Shown here piece by piece: positions 7,928 to 16,298 of a stretch of 64,000 nucleotides of DNA (positions are counted from its first letter, which is position 1; each line of letters starts with the position of its first letter). The notes under the pieces were generated by a model, which was not told the DNA's origin, did no database searches, and worked only from the letters and a program-made list of their open reading frames with translations. Position numbers and translations under genes: made by a program. Source of the stretch: Pseudomonas plecoglossicida NBRC 103162 = DSM 15088 (GTDB lineage: Bacteria; Pseudomonadota; Gammaproteobacteria; Pseudomonadales; Pseudomonadaceae); the NCBI RefSeq assembly GCF_000730665.1, contig NZ_BBIV01000020.1:18076-82075 (forward strand), written 5' to 3'.

Positions 7928-9019
7928 GTGGCGCTCAACAGCATCGAAGAACTGGTCGAAGACATCCGCCAGGGCAAAATGGTCATCCTCATGGACGACG
8001 AAGACCGTGAGAACGAAGGCGACATCATCATGGCAGCCGAGTGCTGCCTGCCTGAACACATCAACTTCATGGCCAAGCATGCCCGTGGCCTGATCTGCAT
8101 GCCGATGACCCGCGAGCGCTGCGAAACGCTCAAGCTGCCGCTGATGGCGCCACGCAATGGCTCGGGCTTCGGCACCAAGTTCACCGTGTCGATCGAAGCC
8201 GCCGAAGGCGTCACCACCGGCATTTCCGCCGCTGACCGCGCACGCACCGTCCAGGCTGCCGCAGCCAAGGACGCCAAGGCCGACGACATCGTCAGCCCAG
8301 GCCATATCTTCCCGCTGATGGCCCAGCCCGGCGGTACCCTGGCCCGCGCCGGCCATACCGAGGCGGCTTGCGACCTGGCACGCATGGCCGGCTTCGAGCC
8401 GAGCGGGGTGATCTGCGAGGTGATGAACGACGATGGCACCATGTCGCGTCGCGCCGAGCTTGAAGTGTTCGCGGCTGAACACGGCCTGAAGATCGGCACC
8501 ATCGCCGACCTGATCCACTACCGCATGATCCACGAGCGCACCGTGCAGCGCGTGTCCGAGCAGCCGATCGGGAGCGAACTGGGCCAGTTCAACCTGGTCA
8601 CCTACCGCGATTCGGTGGAAGGCGACGTGCACATGGCCTTGACCCTGGGCAAGATCTGCGCCGAAGAGCCGACCCTGGTGCGCGTGCACAACATGGACCC
8701 GCTGCGCGACCTGCTGATGGTCAAGCAGCCTGGCCGCTGGAGCCTGCGCGCGGCAATGGCCGCCGTGGCCGAGGCCGGCAGCGGCGTGGTGCTGCTGCTC
8801 GGGCACCCGCTGGAAGGTGACGTGCTGCTGGCGCACATCCGTGAAAGCGCCGGCGACGCGCCGACCAAGGCACCGACCACCTACAGCACCGTCGGCGCCG
8901 GTTCGCAGATCCTGCGTGACCTCGGCGTGCGCAAGATGCGCCTGATGAGTTCGCCGATGAAGTTCAATGCGATATCCGGATTCGATCTGGAAGTTGTAGA
9001 ATACGTGCCCTCCGAGTGA
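7928..9019 (+). CDS. ribB: DHBP synthase with degenerate GTP cyclohydrolase II-like domain (RibBX type)
   Basis: A 363-residue protein. Residues 1-205 are a complete 3,4-dihydroxy-2-butanone 4-phosphate synthase (MDDEDRENEGDIIMAAE, GHIFPLMAQPGG, GHTEAACDLARMAG). Residues 206-363 follow the GTP cyclohydrolase II fold, but the zinc cysteine cluster of true RibA is absent, and the active-site segment reads ALTLGKICAEEPTLVRVH. It therefore resembles the RibBX hybrids described in other gammaproteobacteria; a true ribA lies at 12510. The GTG at 7928 follows a clear aagggg ribosome site; an earlier TTG at 7910 abuts the ribE stop and is unlikely. Confidence 0.92.
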   Translation: MALNSIEELVEDIRQGKMVILMDDEDRENEGDIIMAAECCLPEHINFMAKHARGLICMPMTRERCETLKLPLMAPRNGSGFGTKFTVSIEAAEGVTTGISAADRARTVQAAAAKDAKADDIVSPGHIFPLMAQPGGTLARAGHTEAACDLARMAGFEPSGVICEVMNDDGTMSRRAELEVFAAEHGLKIGTIADLIHYRMIHERTVQRVSEQPIGSELGQFNLVTYRDSVEGDVHMALTLGKICAEEPTLVRVHNMDPLRDLLMVKQPGRWSLRAAMAAVAEAGSGVVLLLGHPLEGDVLLAHIRESAGDAPTKAPTTYSTVGAGSQILRDLGVRKMRLMSSPMKFNAISGFDLEVVEYVPSE

Positions 9020-9111
9020 CTTGAGGCGGCATTGACGCCCTGATACTCGAATCCAGCCCCCTGTCGAGCCCGCCAGCGCGCGGCCTCGCTCTTGAATATG
9101 AGAACATCAGA

Positions 9112-9588
9112 ATGACCCTGAAGACCATCGAAGGTACCTTCATCGCCCCCAAAGGTCGCTATGCTTTGGTGGTTGGCCGCTTCAACAGCTTCGTCGTCGA
9201 AAGCCTGGTGAGCGGTGCCGTTGATACCCTGGTACGCCACGGTGTCAGCGAAAGCGACATCACCATCATCCGTGCCCCGGGCGCGTTCGAGCTCCCGCTG
9301 GTGGCACAGAAAGTCGCCCAGCAAGGCGAATACGACGCGATCATCGCCCTGGGCGCCGTGATCCGTGGCGGTACCCCGCACTTCGAATACGTGGCGGGCG
9401 AATGCACCAAGGGCCTGGCCCAGGTGTCCATGGAGTTCGGTGTGCCGGTGGCCTTCGGTGTCCTGACCGTCGACTCCATCGAGCAAGCCATCGAGCGTTC
9501 CGGCACCAAGGCTGGCAACAAAGGTTGTGAAGCTGCCCTGTGCGCTTTGGAAATGGTCAGCCTGCTGGCGCAGTTGGAGGCCAAGTGA
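9112..9588 (+). CDS. ribH: 6,7-dimethyl-8-ribityllumazine synthase
   Basis: A 158-residue enzyme condensing DHBP with the ribitylaminouracil made by RibD. Family motifs are visible: [39 protein letters not shown] and [17 protein letters not shown]. Full length. It lies 92 bases after ribBX and overlaps the GTG start of nusB, so it is cotranscribed with both. Confidence 0.97.
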   Translation: MTLKTIEGTFIAPKGRYALVVGRFNSFVVESLVSGAVDTLVRHGVSESDITIIRAPGAFELPLVAQKVAQQGEYDAIIALGAVIRGGTPHFEYVAGECTKGLAQVSMEFGVPVAFGVLTVDSIEQAIERSGTKAGNKGCEAALCALEMVSLLAQLEAK

Positions 9589-10085
9589 TTAGCGACGAAA
9601 GCGATCGTTTCAACCCGCGCGATCCAAAACCTGCGGATGCCGGCAAGCCATCGAAGAGCGCCAAGCGCCGCGAAGCCCGCAAGCTCGCGACCCAGGCGCT
9701 GTATCAGTGGCACATGGCGCAGCATTCGCTGAACGAGATCGAAGCGCAGTTCCGGGTCGATAACGATTTCACCGATGTCGACGGTGCCTATTTCCGCGAA
9801 ATCCTGCACGGGGTTCCGGCAATCAAGGGCGAAATCGACAAGGCGCTGGTGCCTTGCATGACCATCGCACTGGAAGAGCTCGACCCGGTCGAGCTGGCCG
9901 TGCTGCGTCTGTCCACCTGGGAGTTCATCAAGCGCGTCGACGTACCGTACCGCGTGGTGATCAACGAAGGCGTGGAACTGGCCAAGGTCTTCGGTGCCAC
10001 CGACGGCCACAAGTTCGTCAACGGCGTGCTGGACAAGCTGGCGCCCTCGCTGCGCGAAGCAGAAGTCAAGGCGAACAAGCGCTGA
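9585..10085 (+). CDS. nusB: transcription antitermination factor NusB
   Basis: A 166-residue RNA-binding protein that joins NusE in antitermination of rRNA operons. The frame shows the NusB core: [45 protein letters not shown] and [10 protein letters not shown]. The GTG at 9585 overlaps the ribH stop; the frame is open further upstream only as an out-of-frame read of ribH. The ribH-nusB-thiL order is classical in gammaproteobacteria. Confidence 0.95.
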   Translation: MISDESDRFNPRDPKPADAGKPSKSAKRREARKLATQALYQWHMAQHSLNEIEAQFRVDNDFTDVDGAYFREILHGVPAIKGEIDKALVPCMTIALEELDPVELAVLRLSTWEFIKRVDVPYRVVINEGVELAKVFGATDGHKFVNGVLDKLAPSLREAEVKANKR

Positions 10086-10103
10086 TCCTGGCGCTGCCGA
10101 GCC

Positions 10104-11063
10104 ATGGGTGAGTTCGAGCTGATCAACCATTACTTCGCCGCCGCGCCCTGTGCGCAGGGCGGCGAGGGCGTGGCGCTGGGGATCGGCGACGACTGCGCCC
10201 TGCTCGATCTTCCCCCCGGCGAGCAGTTGGCGGTGTCGACTGACACCCTGGTCGCTGGCGTGCATTTTCCTGCCGAGTGCGACCCGCGCCTGCTCGGCCA
10301 GCGCGCGTTGGCGGTGGCGGTCAGCGACCTGGCGGCGATGGGTGCCCATGCCCTTGGTTTCACCCTTGCCCTGACCTTGCCTGGCGTTGGCCCGGACTGG
10401 CTCGAAGCCTTTGCCGACGGCCTCGGCCGCATGGCCCAGCGTTGCCGTATCAGCCTCATTGGCGGCGACACCACGCGAGGTCCACTGAGCATCACCGTCA
10501 CCGTGTTCGGCCGCGTGCCGGCTGGCCTGGCCTTGCGCCGCAGCGGTGCCCGACCGGGCGACCTGCTGTGCGTGGGCGGTACGCTGGGCAAGGCGGCGGG
10601 TGCGCTGCCACTGGTGCTCGGTGAACGCGACGCGCCTGCCGAGCAGGCCGAGCCGCTGCTGGCCCACTACTGGTCACCGTTGCCCCAGCTCGACCTCGGG
10701 CTGCGCTTGCGCGGCCTGGCCAGCGCAGCCCTGGACATCTCCGACGGCCTGCTCGCGGACTGCGGGCATATCGCCAAGGCGTCCGGGGTCGCGCTCGAGG
10801 TGAACCTGGCGCAGGTGCCAGTGTCTCCTGCTCTGGAAGCCTTTCTCGGCCGCGAAGCCGCCGTGCGGGCAGCGCTGACCGGCGGTGATGACTATGTGCT
10901 GGCGTTCACCTTGCCCGCCAACGCGCTGGCGGCGCTGGCCGACGTCGAGGTGCATGTCGTCGGCCGGGTGCTCGAAGGCCGTGGGGTGACCCTGCGTGAC
11001 CCGCAGGGCCTGGATATCACGCCCGTACAACGGGGCTATCAACACTTTAGGGAGACACCGTGA
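10104..11063 (+). CDS. thiL: thiamine-monophosphate kinase
   Basis: A 319-residue enzyme making thiamine pyrophosphate from thiamine phosphate and ATP. Motifs: GIGDDCALLDLPPGEQL near the N-terminus, STDTLVAGVHF, AVAVSDLAAMGA, LIGGDTTRGP and LDISDGLLADCGHIA. Starts 18 bases after nusB and overlaps the GTG of pgpA (stop/GTG overlap), indicating coupling. Confidence 0.96.
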   Translation: MGEFELINHYFAAAPCAQGGEGVALGIGDDCALLDLPPGEQLAVSTDTLVAGVHFPAECDPRLLGQRALAVAVSDLAAMGAHALGFTLALTLPGVGPDWLEAFADGLGRMAQRCRISLIGGDTTRGPLSITVTVFGRVPAGLALRRSGARPGDLLCVGGTLGKAAGALPLVLGERDAPAEQAEPLLAHYWSPLPQLDLGLRLRGLASAALDISDGLLADCGHIAKASGVALEVNLAQVPVSPALEAFLGREAAVRAALTGGDDYVLAFTLPANALAALADVEVHVVGRVLEGRGVTLRDPQGLDITPVQRGYQHFRETP

Positions 11064-11563
11064 CCGACCACCCCAACCAGGTGCCTGCGGAGTTCGTTCC
11101 GCCATCGGTCTGGCGCAACCCGTGGCATTTCATTGCCTTCGGCTTCGGCTCTGGCACCCTCCCCAAGGCCCCCGGTACCTGGGGTTCGATGGTGGCCATC
11201 CCGTTCATCCCGTTGTGGCAGATGTTGCCGGACTGGGGCTACTGGCTGCTGCTGGGCATCACCATGCTGTTCGGCTTCTGGCTGTGCGGCAAGGTCGCCA
11301 ACGACTTGCGCGTGCACGATCATGAAGGCATTGTCTGGGACGAGATGGTCGGCATGTGGATCACCCTCTGGCTGGTGCCGGAAGGGTGGCAGTGGATCCT
11401 GGCAGGGTTCCTGATGTTCCGTTTCTTCGACATACTCAAGCCATGGCCGATCCGCTGGATCGATCGTCATGTGCATGGAGGGGTCGGCATCATGCTCGAT
11501 GACATCCTGGCAGGTGTGTTCGCCTGGGTGGGCATGCAGCTTCTGGTATGGGCGGTGGGCTGA
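11060..11563 (+). CDS. pgpA: phosphatidylglycerophosphatase A
   Basis: A 167-residue inner-membrane phosphatase that dephosphorylates phosphatidylglycerol phosphate. The family signature GFGSGTLPKAPGTWGSM is near residue 30, and EGIVWDEMVGMWITL and FRFFDILKPWPI follow, with about four membrane segments. The GTG start overlaps the thiL stop, as in many gammaproteobacteria. Confidence 0.95.
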   Translation: MTDHPNQVPAEFVPPSVWRNPWHFIAFGFGSGTLPKAPGTWGSMVAIPFIPLWQMLPDWGYWLLLGITMLFGFWLCGKVANDLRVHDHEGIVWDEMVGMWITLWLVPEGWQWILAGFLMFRFFDILKPWPIRWIDRHVHGGVGIMLDDILAGVFAWVGMQLLVWAVG

Positions 11564-11580
11564 GAACAGGGAGTGCTTCG

Positions 11581-12324
11581 ATGGCCATAAGGGCTGTGCT
11601 ACTGGCGATACTGTTAACGTTTGCGCCTTGGGTGGCGGCAGCCGATGAGGTGCCGAAGCAGATCCATCTGGTCAGCGAAGAATGGCTCGACTACACCAAT
11701 GCCGATGGCACTGGGGTGGCCTGGGACGTCCTGCGCAAGGTCTTTGAGCCGGCCGGGGTCAAAGTGGTGGCCCAAAGTGCGCCGTACAGTCGCGCGATCG
11801 GTCTGGTGAAGCGTGGCGAAGCCGATGCCTGGGTTGGCTCCTACAAGGAAGAGAGCGACGACAACCTGTATCCGCGCTGGCACTTCGACATGGATCATAT
11901 CTATGCGTTGGGGCTTGCCAGCAAGCCGGTGCCGAGCAACAACACCATCGGCAGCTATCGCCTGGCCTGGGTGCGCGGCTATGACTACGCCAGCTACTTG
12001 CCCAACGTGCATACGTTCCGTGAGATCCAGCGTCGTGAAGGCATCTTGCCGATGCTCGAACATGACCGTGTGGATTTCTACATCGATGCGCAGACCGAAG
12101 TGGACTATGTACTGGGGCAGAGCTCGCAGCCTGAGCGCTTCCGTCGTACCCACGTAGCCGAATTGCCGTTGTACCTGGCCTTTGCCCGCAACGACCAGGC
12201 CAAGGCGTTGCTTGAACTGTTCGACCGGCGCATGGACGAGCTGGTGCGCAGTGGCGAGCTGAAGGCGATCTACGAGCACTGGAAGCAGCCGTATCCGTTT
12301 ACCCAGGACAGCAAGCCGCAGTAA
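11581..12324 (+). CDS. orphan periplasmic solute-binding protein, SBP_bac_3 type
   Basis: A 247-residue secreted protein with signal peptide MAIRAVLLAILLTFAPWVAAA cleaved before DEVPK. The remainder has the shape of family-3 solute-binding proteins (WDVLRKVFEPAGVKV, GEADAWVGSYKEE, LPLYLAFARND, LKAIYEHWK). No permease or ATPase gene adjoins it, so it is an orphan, either serving a distant ABC system or acting as a sensor. Ligand not predictable from sequence. Start at ATG 11581 is fixed by the signal peptide. Confidence 0.78.
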   Translation: MAIRAVLLAILLTFAPWVAAADEVPKQIHLVSEEWLDYTNADGTGVAWDVLRKVFEPAGVKVVAQSAPYSRAIGLVKRGEADAWVGSYKEESDDNLYPRWHFDMDHIYALGLASKPVPSNNTIGSYRLAWVRGYDYASYLPNVHTFREIQRREGILPMLEHDRVDFYIDAQTEVDYVLGQSSQPERFRRTHVAELPLYLAFARNDQAKALLELFDRRMDELVRSGELKAIYEHWKQPYPFTQDSKPQ

Positions 12325-12339
12325 CCGGACTGCTGTGCG

Positions 12340-12390
12340 CCCCTATCGCCACCCGCTGTGGGAGCCGGCTTGCCGGCGATAGGGCCAGTC
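12340..12390. repeat. REP palindrome, decayed pair
   Basis: One intact REP (tgtgggagccggcttgccggcgatagggcc) faces a left partner reduced to ccctatcgcc. Located between the binding-protein gene and ribA. Confidence 0.8.
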
Positions 12391-12509
12391 CGGTCAAGCT
12401 AAGCATCGAACTTTTCGATCTTATGCCACGGTATTCAACGAGCGCACTGGCGCCAACCTGCTGATACAATCGTTTCACGAGAAATTTCCTACTTATCCAG
12501 GAGCACAAC

Positions 12510-13127
12510 GTGCCCGTCGTCTTCGTCGCCGCCTCCAAACTCCCGACCCCCTTTGCGATTTTCACCATGCATGGCTTCCTCGACGAAGCCACTGGCCGTG
12601 AGCATGTGGTGCTCAGCCTGGGTGACATCGCCGACGGCGAGCCGGTGCTGGGGCGTCTGCACTCCGAGTGCCTGACTGGCGATGCCCTGTTCAGCCAGCG
12701 GTGCGACTGTGGCTCGCAGCTGGAAGCCGCTCTGCAGGCCATCGCCCATGAAGGCCGAGGCGTGCTGCTGTACCTGCGCCAGGAAGGCCGTGGCATCGGC
12801 CTGTTGAACAAGATCCGCGCCTACGAACTGCAAGACGGCGGCGCCGACACCGTCGAAGCCAACGAACGCCTGGGCTTCGCCGCCGACCAGCGCGACTACG
12901 CCATGTGCCTGCCGATGCTCGAGCACCTGGGCGTGAAGTCGCTGCGCCTGATGACCAACAACCCGCGCAAGGTCAAGGCGCTCACCGACATGAACATCAA
13001 GGTCGCCGAGCGTGTGCCGCTGCACACCGGCCACAACCCGCACAACCGCTATTACCTGGCGACCAAGGCCGGCAAGCTCGGCCACATGCTGGGCAACGAA
13101 CACCAGGGCGAGGCGCCCCAGGCGTGA
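12510..13127 (+). CDS. ribA: GTP cyclohydrolase II
   Basis: A 205-residue enzyme for the first committed step of riboflavin synthesis (GTP to diaminopyrimidine). The zinc cysteine cluster is intact ([19 protein letters not shown]), as are [14 protein letters not shown] and the C-terminal [15 protein letters not shown] start with an aggag ribosome site about 8 bases upstream. This is the true RibA; the fused RibA-like domain of the ribBX gene lacks the zinc cluster. No FMN riboswitch is visible upstream. Confidence 0.96.
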   Translation: MPVVFVAASKLPTPFAIFTMHGFLDEATGREHVVLSLGDIADGEPVLGRLHSECLTGDALFSQRCDCGSQLEAALQAIAHEGRGVLLYLRQEGRGIGLLNKIRAYELQDGGADTVEANERLGFAADQRDYAMCLPMLEHLGVKSLRLMTNNPRKVKALTDMNIKVAERVPLHTGHNPHNRYYLATKAGKLGHMLGNEHQGEAPQA

Positions 13128-13543
13128 CCCGTGGCGAGGTGAAGCGGCGCCTGGCGCTGGCCTGGTGGCAGTACCTGGCGGTCGGGCTGGTGCCGCTGCC
13201 GGTGATGGCCTGGGCCTTCGGTGGCGGCGAGGCACTGATCCCGGTACTGGCCATGCCGCTGTTCATCGCCGGCGCGGCGAGCATGTTCCTCAGCCTGCCG
13301 CGTTTTGGCGCCTACAAGCGCGACTTGATCGCCACCTCCAAAGTGCTCGGCAGCGCCGATGAACCGGCTGCCTGGATCGAGCTGGCGCGTGTGCGGCGCA
13401 TCGCCATGCTGTACGCCTGCTTCCCCGCCTGGGTCGCCGCGCTGTCGGTGCTGGTCGGCCTCGAAGCCGTGCCGCAGGTCTTGCTGGCGCTGTCCACTGT
13501 CGTGCTGTTCTATCTCTACCGCATCCCGCGTCAGCTGGGTTGA
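13124..13543 (+). CDS. small inner-membrane protein of unknown function
   Basis: A 139-residue protein with about four hydrophobic segments ([73 protein letters not shown]). GTG start overlapping the ribA stop, so cotranscribed with ribA and with btuF, whose start abuts this gene's stop. I do not recognise a family with a known role. Position between ribA and btuF suggests, weakly, a role with cofactors or envelope. Confidence 0.72.
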   Translation: MTRGEVKRRLALAWWQYLAVGLVPLPVMAWAFGGGEALIPVLAMPLFIAGAASMFLSLPRFGAYKRDLIATSKVLGSADEPAAWIELARVRRIAMLYACFPAWVAALSVLVGLEAVPQVLLALSTVVLFYLYRIPRQLG

Positions 13544-14355
13544 TGCGCGTCCTGTTCTGGCTGCTGGCATGGCTGGCCTGCAGCGCCCAGGCGGATGAAC
13601 CGCTGCGGGTCATCAGCCTTGCACCTTCCATGACCGAGATCATGCTCGAACTGCAGGCCGACGACCTGTTGGTGGGGGTGCTGGACGGTGGCGAGCGACC
13701 GGCCGCATTGGCCGAGCTGCCCTCGGTGGGCCGCCAGGGGCAACTGAACATGGAGCGCCTGCTCAGTCTCAAGCCGGACTTGCTGCTGCTATGGCCCGAC
13801 AGCGTGGCCCCGGCCCAGCGTGACCAGCTCACGCGGCTTGGCATCGCCACCTACAGCGCCGAACCCCATGACCTGGACCAGTTGCTCGCGCAGATCGAGG
13901 CAATCGCCGTCCGGGTCGGACGCGCCGAACAAGGTCGACGCCATGTAGCGGTGCTGGGCGAGCGCCTGCGGCAACTGCGCGAGCAGTACCGGCGGGCGGA
14001 GCCGCTGCGGGTGTTCTATCAGGTCTGGGACCGGCCGCTCTATACCTTGGGTGGCGGCCAGGTGGTCAGCGATGCCCTGGCGGTGTGCGGTGCGCGCAAC
14101 ATTTTTGCCGATCTCAGCCAGCCGGCGCCGCAGGTCAATGTCGAGACGGTGTTGTTGCGTGACCCGCAAGTGATCCTGGCGGGTGACCAGGCTCAGCTGG
14201 CCAGCTGGAAGGCCTGGCCGCGCTTGAGCGCCGTGGCGGGTGACCGCTTGCTGGTGGTGCCGGATAAAGGGCTGGAGCGTCCCAGCGGGCAGATGATCGA
14301 AGCCACCGCCCGGCTGTGCGCACTGCTGGCAGCTAGAGCGCCGGCATCCAGGTGA
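13543..14355 (+). CDS. btuF: cobalamin-binding periplasmic protein, BtuF-like
   Basis: A 270-residue protein: signal peptide [17 protein letters not shown], then the class III binding-protein fold (PLRVISLAPSMTEIMLEL, DLLLLWPDSVAP, YQVWDRPLYTLGGGQVVSDAL). These are hallmarks of BtuF, which hands vitamin B12 to BtuCD. No BtuC/D genes adjoin it. It is convergent with btuB and the two coding ends overlap by 23 bases (14333-14355). The organism would use B12 in ethanolamine ammonia-lyase, encoded further on in this window. Confidence 0.86.
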   Translation: MRVLFWLLAWLACSAQADEPLRVISLAPSMTEIMLELQADDLLVGVLDGGERPAALAELPSVGRQGQLNMERLLSLKPDLLLLWPDSVAPAQRDQLTRLGIATYSAEPHDLDQLLAQIEAIAVRVGRAEQGRRHVAVLGERLRQLREQYRRAEPLRVFYQVWDRPLYTLGGGQVVSDALAVCGARNIFADLSQPAPQVNVETVLLRDPQVILAGDQAQLASWKAWPRLSAVAGDRLLVVPDKGLERPSGQMIEATARLCALLAARAPASR

Positions 14356-16204
14356 CGCTCAGCAGCGCCGTGCGGCCTTCCTCGCGGTAATCGTAGTTGT
14401 TGCCGTTGTAGCTGTACTGGGCCCGGCTATAGTCTTTGTCCAGCAGGTTATCCAGCTTCAATTCCAGCTTCAGCTCATCGGTTGCCGCCCAGCTGCCGCG
14501 CAAGCCGAACAGGCCATAGCCGCCGATGCGGTTGCGATTGGCCTCGTCGTCGTAGCTGCCGCTGACTGCCTGCCAGCTGGCGCCGACAGCGAAACGCTCG
14601 AACTGACGGTCCAGGTCCAGGCTCAGGGTGCGACGGGTACGGCGGGCGAGGGTATGGCCGCTGTCGCGGTCGCGTGGGTCGATCAAGGCCAGGCCAAGCT
14701 GGCTGCGCCATTGGCCCCATTGCTGGTCCAGCGCCATCTCGAAGCCGTTGATGCGTGCCGAGGCGACGTTGCGGGGGATCGAACCCTCACCGAAGATGAT
14801 CGCGTCACGCAGGTCGGTGCGGTACAGCGACGTCTCCAGGCGGCTGTCCGTCGTCAGCTGGCTGCGCCACTGCAGCTCATAGCTCTTCGACCGTTCCGGT
14901 TGCAGGTTGGGGTTGCTGTACTGCGGGTAGTAGAGGTCGTTGAAGGTGGGCGCGCGGAAGCCTTCGCTATAGGACAGCAGCACATCGTTATGTGGGTCGA
15001 GCGGCACGGTGAGGCTGCCGCTCCAGGTGGTCTGGCCGCCGAATTGCTGGTTCTGGTCGCGGCGCACACCGACCTCGGTGGAAAACTGCTCGCCGCTGAA
15101 GCGATGCTGGATGAATGCGGCGCGGTTCCAGCGGCTGTCCTCGGTAAAGTCGGTGCTGGCGTGTACGCGGTCCTGGTACCAGTCACCGCCAATCAGCAGG
15201 TTGTGTCGATCGGCCAGGGCGAGGTCGTTCTGCCAGGTGACCTGATCGCGGTAGGTGTTGAAGACGAAGCGCTCGTCGCTCAGCTTGTCGCGCTTGTCGT
15301 CGCGGTTTTCACTGTGGCCGAGCTCCAGACGCGAGTGCCAGAGGTCGTTGAGCTGGGCATCGAAGTAGGTACCCAGGCTGCTGACTTCGAAATCGGTGTA
15401 GGGCTTTTGCCCAAGGCTTTCGAAAGTGGCGGGGTCGAAGCGCCCGAAGGGGTTGTCGTATTCGCTGCGACCCTTGCTGTCGAGCAGGTTGAACCCTGCC
15501 TCGAAGCGTTCGTCGAAGGTGTGGCTCACGCTCAGGTTCAGCGACTTGTCGCGATAGGCGTCGTGGTCGCTGTCGCTGGCAAACGACGGGCCGGTCGAGT
15601 CGATGCCGGCGGTTTCATCGAGGCTTGCGCCCAGGTTGAAACGGGTCGAGTCGTCGCCGCCGGAAAGGCCCAGGCTGCGCTGGAGCGTCTGGTTGCTGCC
15701 GGCTGCCATGCGCAGGCGTGGCTGCAGGCCAGGGCCGCTGCTGCGGCGCGTGAAGATCTGGATGACCCCGCCGATGGCATCGCTGCCATAAACCGCCGAG
15801 CGCGAGCCCCGCAGCACTTCGACGCGCTCGATCTGGTCGACGTCGAGAAACTGCAGGCCGCTGTCGCCGGAGGTGGCATTGGCGATGCGCACGCCGTCGA
15901 CCAGCACCAGGCTCTGGGCGGCCTTGGTGCCACGGATGAAGATACCTGGCAGGCTGCCGCGGCCACCGGTGGGTGCGACCTGTACGCCCGGCACGCGGGT
16001 CAGCAGGTCGGTGACGCTGCTGGGCTGCAGGCGGTCGATGTCGCTGCGGGTAAACACGGTGTTGGCGGCGCTGGTGGCGGTGCGCGACTCGACCTGACGG
16101 TTGGCGCTGATCAGGATGTCGGGGAGTTTCAGTGCGTCGTCGCGTTCAGCGGCCAGCAGCGGGATGGGCAGGCAGAGCAGGGTGGTAAAGGTCGAGATCT
16201 TCAT
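14333..16204 (-). CDS. btuB: TonB-dependent vitamin B12 outer-membrane receptor
   Basis: A 623-residue receptor. Signal peptide MKISTFTTLLCLPIPLLAA, TonB box region LKLPDILISANRQ, plug domain (LLTRVPGVQVAPTGGRGSLPG, VLRGSRSAVYGSDAIGGVI) and a 22-strand barrel ending in an aromatic-containing strand (ALLSVTWMPAL). It imports cobalamin with BtuF encoded convergently. The start at 16202-16204 is fixed by the signal peptide; the frame is open further upstream through a REP pair. No cobalamin riboswitch can be seen upstream; only REP sequence separates it from dxs. Confidence 0.93.
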   Translation of the reverse strand: MKISTFTTLLCLPIPLLAAERDDALKLPDILISANRQVESRTATSAANTVFTRSDIDRLQPSSVTDLLTRVPGVQVAPTGGRGSLPGIFIRGTKAAQSLVLVDGVRIANATSGDSGLQFLDVDQIERVEVLRGSRSAVYGSDAIGGVIQIFTRRSSGPGLQPRLRMAAGSNQTLQRSLGLSGGDDSTRFNLGASLDETAGIDSTGPSFASDSDHDAYRDKSLNLSVSHTFDERFEAGFNLLDSKGRSEYDNPFGRFDPATFESLGQKPYTDFEVSSLGTYFDAQLNDLWHSRLELGHSENRDDKRDKLSDERFVFNTYRDQVTWQNDLALADRHNLLIGGDWYQDRVHASTDFTEDSRWNRAAFIQHRFSGEQFSTEVGVRRDQNQQFGGQTTWSGSLTVPLDPHNDVLLSYSEGFRAPTFNDLYYPQYSNPNLQPERSKSYELQWRSQLTTDSRLETSLYRTDLRDAIIFGEGSIPRNVASARINGFEMALDQQWGQWRSQLGLALIDPRDRDSGHTLARRTRRTLSLDLDRQFERFAVGASWQAVSGSYDDEANRNRIGGYGLFGLRGSWAATDELKLELKLDNLLDKDYSRAQYSYNGNNYDYREEGRTALLSVTWMPAL

Positions 16205-16220
16205 CGAAGCTTCCAGAAGC

Positions 16221-16297
16221 AATCGCCGGCCAGCCGGCTCCCACAAGTTCCAAGGCTTGCCCTGTACCTGTGGGAGCCGGCTTGCCGGCGATAGGGC
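16221..16297. repeat. REP pair (BIME) between dxs and btuB
   Basis: Two REP units in opposite orientation (gccggccagccggctcccaca and tgtgggagccggcttgccggcgatagggcc) separated by about 27 bases. They fill the whole gap between the dxs stop (16299) and the btuB start (16204). Confidence 0.9.
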
Positions 16298-16298
16298 C

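Noticed and set aside
5993..8836. Very long open frame antisense to nrdR, ribD, ribE and ribBX
   Set aside because: High-G+C codon bias leaves antisense frames open. The sense strand carries four well-known genes, and the antisense protein has only His/Gln/Ala-rich low-complexity sequence.
12391..12509. FMN riboswitch upstream of ribA
   Set aside because: No gggtgaaa...ccccaccggcg pattern; ordinary leader with a ribosome site.
16205..16298. Cobalamin riboswitch upstream of btuB
   Set aside because: Only REP sequence is present; no B12-box-like motif was seen.
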